In this document: piece by piece, positions 58,488 through 64,000 of the stretch | Numbering within the stretch: the stretch's first letter is position 1 | Layout: each line of letters begins with the position of its first letter | NCBI RefSeq assembly: GCF_027944005.1 | Contig: NZ_AP027204.1 | Location: 2,232,001-2,296,000 of the forward strand | Reading direction: 5' to 3' | Length of the DNA: 64,000 nucleotides | DNA from: Polynucleobacter sp. SHI8 | GTDB taxonomy: Bacteria > Pseudomonadota > Gammaproteobacteria > Burkholderiales > Burkholderiaceae | Position numbers and translations under genes: made by a program | Notes under the pieces: generated by a model | The model's database searches: none | Told to the model about the DNA's origin: nothing | Seen by the model: only the letters and a program-made list of their open reading frames with translations

Positions 58488-59237
58488 ATGGATGATCTTG
58501 AACTCCTTCGATATTCAAGACATATCCTCCTAGATGAGATTGGGATTGAGGGTCAACAGCGAATTCATGACTCTCATGTTCTTATAGTTGGTGCTGGTGG
58601 CTTAGGCTCTGCCTGTGCTCCTTACCTTGCAGCGGCTGGGGTTGGTACTCTTAGCATCATGGATCATGATATTGTTGAGTTAACGAACCTTCAGCGCCAA
58701 ATCATTCATACGTCTGATGCAGTTGGAAAACCCAAAGTATCTTCAGCAAAACATATGCTGCAACAATTAAACCCACTGATTAAGATTATTCCCATACAAG
58801 AAAAAGCAACTAAAGAAACCCTTCAAATGAGGGTTCCTACTGTTGATATCGTGGTTGACTGTACTGATAATTTCAAGACTCGCCACTTGATTAATCAATT
58901 ATGTGTATCTCATAAAAAGCCTTTAGTTTCAGGAGCGGCAATTCAGTGGGATGGTCAAGTGAGTGTTTATAACCTGCAAGATGATCATGCCGCATGTTAT
59001 GCCTGCATTTTTCCGGAGGAGGAATCTTTTGAAGAAGTTGCCTGCTCCACGATGGGAGTCTTTTCTCCATTGGTAGGCTTAATTGGATCGCTTCAAGCTG
59101 CGCAGGTATTACAACTGATTACTCAAAGTGGTGAGCCGCTCACCAATCAACTACTGATGTGGGATGCTCAAAAAAGCGTTATGACTAAAATCAAACTTAA
59201 AAAAGCACCGCATTGTAAAGTCTGTAGTCAGGCTTGA
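58488..59237 (+). CDS. moeB: MoeB/ThiF-type sulfur-carrier adenylyltransferase
   Basis: This 249-residue E1-like enzyme adenylates the C-terminus of a sulfur carrier (MoaD or ThiS). It has the ATP-binding 'VGAGGLGSACAPYLAAAGVG' (34-53), 'NLQRQIIHT', 'VVDCTDNFKTR', zinc cysteines C170/C173 and the C-terminal pair CKVC, and the conserved cysteine C186. MoeB or ThiF cannot be separated by sequence alone. Its TGA lies at the left edge of a palindromic hairpin element. Confidence 0.88.
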   Translation: MDDLELLRYSRHILLDEIGIEGQQRIHDSHVLIVGAGGLGSACAPYLAAAGVGTLSIMDHDIVELTNLQRQIIHTSDAVGKPKVSSAKHMLQQLNPLIKIIPIQEKATKETLQMRVPTVDIVVDCTDNFKTRHLINQLCVSHKKPLVSGAAIQWDGQVSVYNLQDDHAACYACIFPEEESFEEVACSTMGVFSPLVGLIGSLQAAQVLQLITQSGEPLTNQLLMWDAQKSVMTKIKLKKAPHCKVCSQA

Positions 59238-59270
59238 CATCCTCCCCGTCTTAAAGGACGGGGATTTCTT
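59234..59270. repeat. Palindromic hairpin element at moeB-ptsI junction
   Basis: TTGACATCCTCCCCGTC then, after the loop TTAAAG, GACGGGGATTTCTTT: a perfect 7-bp stem (59244-59250 with 59257-59263) followed by T-rich sequence. It can act as a terminator between convergent genes. The flanks and the stem resemble, from memory, hairpins at the ends of IS200/IS605-type elements. Its TGA is the moeB stop codon. Confidence 0.75.
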
Positions 59271-59283
59271 TCTGAGCATTTGG

Positions 59284-61035
59284 TTAAACTTTGGAGAGAT
59301 CTGCAATCAGTTTTGCTTGGACTTGAGGTTCATAAGTGGTAAGTATTTTATTCAGTGCTTGCTGTAATTTACCCATATCTGATTTAAGTAACTCTCTTTT
59401 GACAGTCAATAGTTGACTTGCATGCATTGAAAAGTCTGTTAAACCCATGGCAATTAATAATCTGGTTAATTTAGAGTCACCCGCCATCTCACCACAAATA
59501 GAAACAGATTTACCAACGTCTTGACTATCATGAATAACTTTATAAATCATACTCAAAATTGCGGGATGCAATGGATCATACAAATGCGCCACAGAGCTGT
59601 CTGCTCGATCAATTCCCAATGTATATTGAATTAAATCATTCGTGCCAATCGATAAAAAATCAAAGTATTTTAGAAATACAGGAAGAATAAATACTGCAGC
59701 GGGTAGTTCAATCATTGCACCGACACGTATTTGTGGGTTATAGGCGATGCCACGCTCATCTAGCTGTTTTTTTGCTTGATCAATTAGTTCAAATGTTTGC
59801 TCAATTTCGTTCACTTGTGCAAGCATCGGGATTAAAATTTGAGCCTTGCCATGTGCTGAAGCTCTTAAAATTGCCCGTAATTGCTCTAAAAATATATCAG
59901 GCTCACTCAGTGACCAACGGATACCTCTTAATCCTAAGGGAGATATATCCGAGGTAATTGTTTCTACTTCGGTATCTAAATTTTTATCTGCGCCAATATC
60001 TATCGTTCGAATATTAACGGGCATACCATGCATGGCAATGACAGTTTGTGCATAGGCTTTATATTGCTCTTCTTCATCCGGAATCCCATGAAGACGATTC
60101 ATAAACAAAAACTCGGATCGAAACAAACCAATTCCTAATGCACCTTTTGTTAGAGCATCATTCGCATCTTCTGGCATTTCAATATTAGCCATTAAAACAA
60201 TTTTCTTGCCATCTAATGTTTGAGTTGGAGTGTGTTTTAAAAGTTGTAATTTATTTTTTGCTAGACGTAATTCAGCTTGACGATGACGATACTCATCTAA
60301 AACTATTTGCGGAGGATCGATAATGACTACTCCTCTATCACCATCTACAATCAGCCAATCATCCTGCTTAATAAGCATAGAAGCATTTTTTACACCTACT
60401 GCCGCTGGAATATCTAAACTTCTTGCAACAATTGCTGTATGAGAATTTTTACCACCCAAATCTGTTACAAAAGCACAAAAATTTAATTCTTTAAAGCGCA
60501 ACATATCATGTGGGGCAATGTCTTGAGCAACAATAATTACTTCAGAATTTTCTCGATCAAGTTTTTGATACTTCGTTGTTTCCTCTTTTTTATTAGAGTC
60601 TTGAAGTGCAACTAATACTCTTTCAATGACCTGACGAAAATCTGCTCCACGCTCTTTCAAATATGGATCTTCTATAGTTTCAAAGTTATCTAGTAAGTCA
60701 TCTAACTCAGTAGTCAAAGCCCAAGCCGCATTCAATCTTCTTTTTTTGATCAACTCAATCGGTTTTTTTTGTAACTCAGGATCATCTAGAATTAATTGAT
60801 GAACCTCTAAAAAAGCTTCCATCTCTTCAGGAGCATCTTCTGGCAGGCTTTTTTTCAGATCAAATAATTCTTTTTTGGCAATTTCAAATGCATCAAAGAG
60901 TCTTTGTAATTCTTGCTCTTCCTCACCTTCTTGAATGAATCGATGATTCACTTCCAAAGATGCTGAGGAAATAGTAAGCGCCCTTCCAATAGCCACACCA
61001 TTGGATACTGAAAGTCCAGAAATGACAAACGTCAT
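59284..61035 (-). CDS. ptsI: PTS enzyme I
   Basis: Enzyme I takes phosphate from PEP and passes it to HPr. The 583-residue protein has the N-terminal HPr-binding domain, the phosphohistidine H199 in 'GGKNSHTAIVARSLDIPA', and the PEP-binding TIM barrel with 'IGLFRSEFLFM', 'NIRTIDIGADK' and the cysteine in 'SICGEMAGD'. It overlaps ptsH by 4 bases (ATGA). No EIIB or EIIC gene is near, so the pathway is probably regulatory. Confidence 0.97.
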   Translation of the reverse strand: MTFVISGLSVSNGVAIGRALTISSASLEVNHRFIQEGEEEQELQRLFDAFEIAKKELFDLKKSLPEDAPEEMEAFLEVHQLILDDPELQKKPIELIKKRRLNAAWALTTELDDLLDNFETIEDPYLKERGADFRQVIERVLVALQDSNKKEETTKYQKLDRENSEVIIVAQDIAPHDMLRFKELNFCAFVTDLGGKNSHTAIVARSLDIPAAVGVKNASMLIKQDDWLIVDGDRGVVIIDPPQIVLDEYRHRQAELRLAKNKLQLLKHTPTQTLDGKKIVLMANIEMPEDANDALTKGALGIGLFRSEFLFMNRLHGIPDEEEQYKAYAQTVIAMHGMPVNIRTIDIGADKNLDTEVETITSDISPLGLRGIRWSLSEPDIFLEQLRAILRASAHGKAQILIPMLAQVNEIEQTFELIDQAKKQLDERGIAYNPQIRVGAMIELPAAVFILPVFLKYFDFLSIGTNDLIQYTLGIDRADSSVAHLYDPLHPAILSMIYKVIHDSQDVGKSVSICGEMAGDSKLTRLLIAMGLTDFSMHASQLLTVKRELLKSDMGKLQQALNKILTTYEPQVQAKLIADLSKV

Positions 61036-61301
61036 CCACCCTCTCCAAAATAATCATTGATGAGGGCTTTAATTGCATCAAAAGCTTCTTGTTCTTGATC
61101 TCCTTGGGTTTCAAGGACAACCTCGGAACCAATTCCTGCTGCAAGCATCATTACTCCCATAATACTTTTAGCGTTAATTTTTCTACCTTTACGCTCCAAG
61201 GTGATTTCACAAGGATATTGACTAGCTAGTTGCGTCAGTTTTGCTGAGGCTCTTGCATGTAACCCTAATTTATTGATGATCGTAATAGATTCTGATGGCA
61301 T
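61032..61301 (-). CDS. ptsH: Phosphocarrier protein HPr
   Basis: The 89-residue HPr has the EI-phosphorylated H15 (LGLHARASA) and the regulatory S46 (NAKSIMGVM) that matches the HPr kinase encoded at 24254-25228. It should carry phosphate to the EIIA proteins at 23796-24251 and 61319-61732. Confidence 0.97.
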   Translation of the reverse strand: MPSESITIINKLGLHARASAKLTQLASQYPCEITLERKGRKINAKSIMGVMMLAAGIGSEVVLETQGDQEQEAFDAIKALINDYFGEGG

Positions 61302-61318
61302 ATAGATAGAATAATTGA

Positions 61319-61732
61319 CTAAGAAATTTTTGTGGCGTCTCTAATTCTCATCACTCCTTGCTGGCCACCTTGGAGTGATTTTTCAACGATTTCAGAAATT
61401 GGTTCATGGCGATGACTAACCGCGCGTAATAACATGGGTAAATTCACCCCCGTCAGAACTTGAATATCCTGCGCTTGATTCGACCTACTCGTTAAACGAC
61501 TTGCCACATTAGAGGGAGTTGCTCCCATAATATCCGTAATCACCAGAACCTCATGTTCAGAGTGAAGGCCATCTACTAACTCTTGTAGTTTGTTTAACGT
61601 GATTTTGGAGTCCTCATGAGGAGGGACATTGACTGCAAAAATATTTTCTGGCACTTGGCCGTAAATATGTCCAACAAACTCTAACAAAGCGCTTGCTAGG
61701 GGGGTGTGAGCAACAATAATAATTCCAGCCAT
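61319..61732 (-). CDS. PTS EIIA component, mannose family
   Basis: The 137-residue protein begins MAGIIIVAHTPLASALLEFV, with the phosphorylated H9, and has 'VLVITDIMGATPSNVASRL', the mannose/fructose-family EIIA pattern. As a stand-alone EIIA next to HPr and EI it is typical of betaproteobacteria, where it is thought to have a regulatory role. It begins 2 bases after gshB. Confidence 0.93.
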   Translation of the reverse strand: MAGIIIVAHTPLASALLEFVGHIYGQVPENIFAVNVPPHEDSKITLNKLQELVDGLHSEHEVLVITDIMGATPSNVASRLTSRSNQAQDIQVLTGVNLPMLLRAVSHRHEPISEIVEKSLQGGQQGVMRIRDATKIS

Positions 61733-61734
61733 GT

Positions 61735-62682
61735 TTAATTTTTCAAACTTTTTTCAAGTTGTTCAAGCCAAAATTTGGCAACGTTAAAACCTGTTTGCTG
61801 AGTAATTTCCACAAAACCCGTTGGACTTGTGACGTTGATTTCAGTTAAATAATTACCAATGATATCCAAGCCTACGATATTCAAACCTCTTTTTTCCAAA
61901 ATGGGCCCTATCAAAGATGCTATTTCTTGTTCGCGGGCAGAAAGTGGTTTAGCAACGCCTTTACCACCTGCCGCTAAATTACCTCGAATATCTCCAGCTT
62001 GAGGAATACGTGCGAGAACATAAGGTACTGGTTGCCCATGAATCAACAATAGCCTTTTATCGCCATCTTTAATTTCTGGTAAATATTTTTGCACCATCAA
62101 ACTTCGTTGACCGTACTCCCCTAGTGTTTCTACAATGCTACCAAGGTTTAATCCATCTTGGTTTACACGAAAAACCCCCATCCCACCCATACCATCTAAA
62201 GGTTTAATGACTATATCTTGATGCAATCCATGAAACTCTCGAATCTGCTCTAGTGATCGAGTAACCATGGTTGGTGCCACAAAATCAGGGAACTCTAAGA
62301 TGGCTATTTTTTCTGAATGGTCTCTTAAAGCACTGGGTTCATTCACAACACGAACTCCCATTCGTTTTGCTTGAGAAAGTAGCCAGGTGTTTGCTAAGTA
62401 TTCGACGTTAAAAGGAGGGTCTTGGCGCATGATGACCGCATCAAAGTTTCTTAAACTTTGTAATTGCTCCTGAAGTACTTCAAACCAAGGATCTTTTTCC
62501 GTATCAATGGAAATTTTTTGGCAAATAGCCTGAATATCATCATGCTTTGCACTTAAGGTATGCGCTTTCGCATGGAATACCTGATGACCAGCCGTAAAAG
62601 CTACTTGCATCATTACTAAGCTTGAGTCTTTATATGCTTTAAAAGTCTCAAGTGGGTCAGCAATAAAAAGCAGCTTTAACAT
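61735..62682 (-). CDS. gshB: Glutathione synthetase
   Basis: GshB joins glycine to gamma-glutamylcysteine. The 315-residue ATP-grasp protein has 'MRQDPPFNVEYLANTWLLSQ', 'NEPSALRDHSEKI', 'VIKPLDGMGGMGVFRV' and the end 'LTEINVTSPTGF', all diagnostic of the proteobacterial GshB. It begins one base after the gshA stop, so the two steps of glutathione synthesis are coupled. Confidence 0.97.
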   Translation of the reverse strand: MLKLLFIADPLETFKAYKDSSLVMMQVAFTAGHQVFHAKAHTLSAKHDDIQAICQKISIDTEKDPWFEVLQEQLQSLRNFDAVIMRQDPPFNVEYLANTWLLSQAKRMGVRVVNEPSALRDHSEKIAILEFPDFVAPTMVTRSLEQIREFHGLHQDIVIKPLDGMGGMGVFRVNQDGLNLGSIVETLGEYGQRSLMVQKYLPEIKDGDKRLLLIHGQPVPYVLARIPQAGDIRGNLAAGGKGVAKPLSAREQEIASLIGPILEKRGLNIVGLDIIGNYLTEINVTSPTGFVEITQQTGFNVAKFWLEQLEKSLKN

Positions 62683-62683
62683 A

Positions 62684-63976
62684 TTATTCGATATTGGGGT
62701 CTGTGCGCTCGAGTTCTAAGGATGCTGCTAATAGCGCTAAGCGTGCAACAACTCCATATAAATAAAAACGATTAGGTATAGCACTACCAGGTTTAGCAGT
62801 TACATCCGGAATAGCGTTTTGTTCAAAAGCAAGTGGCACAAAATGCATCCCTGGAGCATTTAAAACTTCATTTGGTCCGCGACCTGTATGCACACGATAG
62901 AATCCACCAACAACATAACGATCAATCATGTATACAACTGGCTCAGAGACCGCTTCGTTTACTTTCTCAAAGGTGTGTACCCCTTCTTGAATAATAACGT
63001 CATGAACCTCTAAACCTTCTTTAATGACACTCATTTTGTTTCTATCGCGGCGATTGAGCTCTTTTAACTCACTCGCATCATGAATCGACATAATTCCCAT
63101 ACCGTATGTTCCCGCATCGGGCTTCACAACGACATAAGGCTTTTCTTTGATACCCATTTGCTTATATTTTTTCGCAATTTTTTTCAGTAACGCGGCAGCT
63201 TTATCTTGAAGCTCTTCCTCTCCAATGCGCTCATTGAAGTCTACGTTTTTTACTGTTGAAAAATAAGGGTTTAATAACCAAGGATCAATATCAACAACTT
63301 TCGTAAATTTTTTAATGACATCATCATATGCAGCAAAGTGATTCGATTTGCGTCTAGTCGACCATCCCGCATGCAATGGTGGTAGCACATACTGTTCATG
63401 AATATTTTTCAAGATTTCAGGAACACCAGCTGATAAATCATTATTCAACAAAATAGAGCAAGGATCAAAATCTTTTAATCCAAGTCTTCTACCTTTTAAA
63501 CCCAAACGAACTAAAGGTTCTAAAACCAGACGTTGTCCATCTGGAAGATCAACATTAGTAGGCTTTTTAATTTCTTCTGAAAGACCTCCTAAGCGAACAT
63601 TTAATCCTGTTTGTCTTAATATGGCAGCTAACCTGGCCACGTTTTGCAGATAAAACACATTACGGGTATGCCGTTCTGGAATTAATAATAAATTTCTAGC
63701 TTCAGGACAGATCTTTTCAATAGAGGCCATTGCAGCTTGCACAGCTAAGGGCATCATTTCTTGAGAAAGATTGTTAAATCCCCCAGGAAATAAATTGGTA
63801 TCTACAGGCGCTAGCTTAAAACCAGCATTTCGCAAATCCACCGAGCAGTAAAAAGGCGGCGTGTGATCTTGCCACTCTAATCTGAACCAACGTTCGATTG
63901 TTGGGGTAGCGTCTAATACCTTTTTCTCTAACTCGAGTAAAGGGCCAGTAAGGGCAGTAATTAAATGAGGAACCAT
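62684..63976 (-). CDS. gshA: Glutamate--cysteine ligase (betaproteobacterial type)
   Basis: GshA makes gamma-glutamylcysteine, the first step to glutathione. The 430-residue protein starts MVPHLITALTGPLLELEKKV and has 'LFPGGFNNLS', 'NLLLIPERHTRN', 'YVVVKPDAGTYGMGIMSI' and 'YMIDRYVVGGFYRVHTGRG'. This is the GshA type I associate with Burkholderiales, not the E. coli type. It heads the run gshA-gshB-EIIA-ptsH-ptsI. The 24 bases upstream in the window contain AGGGGG just before the ATG. Confidence 0.93.
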   Translation of the reverse strand: MVPHLITALTGPLLELEKKVLDATPTIERWFRLEWQDHTPPFYCSVDLRNAGFKLAPVDTNLFPGGFNNLSQEMMPLAVQAAMASIEKICPEARNLLLIPERHTRNVFYLQNVARLAAILRQTGLNVRLGGLSEEIKKPTNVDLPDGQRLVLEPLVRLGLKGRRLGLKDFDPCSILLNNDLSAGVPEILKNIHEQYVLPPLHAGWSTRRKSNHFAAYDDVIKKFTKVVDIDPWLLNPYFSTVKNVDFNERIGEEELQDKAAALLKKIAKKYKQMGIKEKPYVVVKPDAGTYGMGIMSIHDASELKELNRRDRNKMSVIKEGLEVHDVIIQEGVHTFEKVNEAVSEPVVYMIDRYVVGGFYRVHTGRGPNEVLNAPGMHFVPLAFEQNAIPDVTAKPGSAIPNRFYLYGVVARLALLAASLELERTDPNIE

Positions 63977-64000
63977 ACCCCCTATTGTATTTAACTTTTG

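Overview
The window reads as a chromosomal segment of a low-GC betaproteobacterium of the order Burkholderiales. The gene orders and protein types resemble the freshwater genus Polynucleobacter; this is an inference from remembered gene order, not from a search. Pointers are ubiE-ubiJ-ubiB, the uvrA/MFS/ssb block, kdsD-kdsC-lptCAB-hpf-ptsN-hprK-rapZ, tRNA-Gln between ispE and prs, the ctaC-ctaD-ctaG-ctaE oxidase block, and gshA-gshB followed by EIIA-HPr-EI. Nearly all of the DNA is compact housekeeping sequence, with many 1-4 base gene overlaps.

Layout. 1-9175 (minus strand) holds ubiquinone genes, a sodium/solute symporter, a DUF502 protein cut by the window edge and a 1279-residue flavin/iron-sulfur oxidoreductase. 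9256-14840 holds a YqaA-like membrane protein, ilvA, a 5'-nucleotidase, queF, ssb and an MFS exporter. 14877-19740 holds uvrA and a Kef-type antiporter that overlap tail to tail. 19753-26130 is one long plus-strand run for KDO synthesis, LPS transport, ribosome hibernation and nitrogen-PTS regulation. 26115-28030 is mutM-mutY. 28071-32992 holds a TPR-LolB fusion, ispE, tRNA-Gln, prs, rplY and pth. 33039-37176 (minus) holds a ferredoxin, coaD, rsmD and two M16 peptidases. 37218-43070 is ftsY, an accessory segment (DUF4143 ATPase and hybrid histidine kinase) and rpoH. 43067-51980 is the cytochrome c oxidase and heme A region. 52090-59237 is mixed housekeeping, and 59284-63976 (minus) carries glutathione synthesis plus the soluble PTS proteins.

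The genes suggest an aerobic heterotroph with an aa3-type oxidase built in one place: subunits, Cox11, SURF1, Sco and heme O/A synthases. It makes ubiquinone, KDO-containing LPS, glutathione and queuosine. Its PTS looks regulatory rather than transporting: EI, HPr, HPr kinase, EIIA-Ntr and a mannose-type EIIA are present, but no EIIB or EIIC is visible. Heat-shock control shows a perfect CIRCE operator just upstream of rpoH.

The unusual points lie mostly at gene junctions. LolB is fused to the C-terminus of a TPR protein. The tRNA-Gln gene begins inside ispE. A two-gene accessory segment sits where ftsE and ftsX stand in the E. coli order ftsY-ftsE-ftsX-rpoH. The ATPase in that segment has its well-placed start closed by a stop after three codons, and a perfect 23-bp inverted repeat lies upstream of it. 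rpoN is missing between lptB and hpf. Two related palindromic elements supply the stop codons of pth and moeB. I found no CRISPR array, transposase, prophage or complete defence island.
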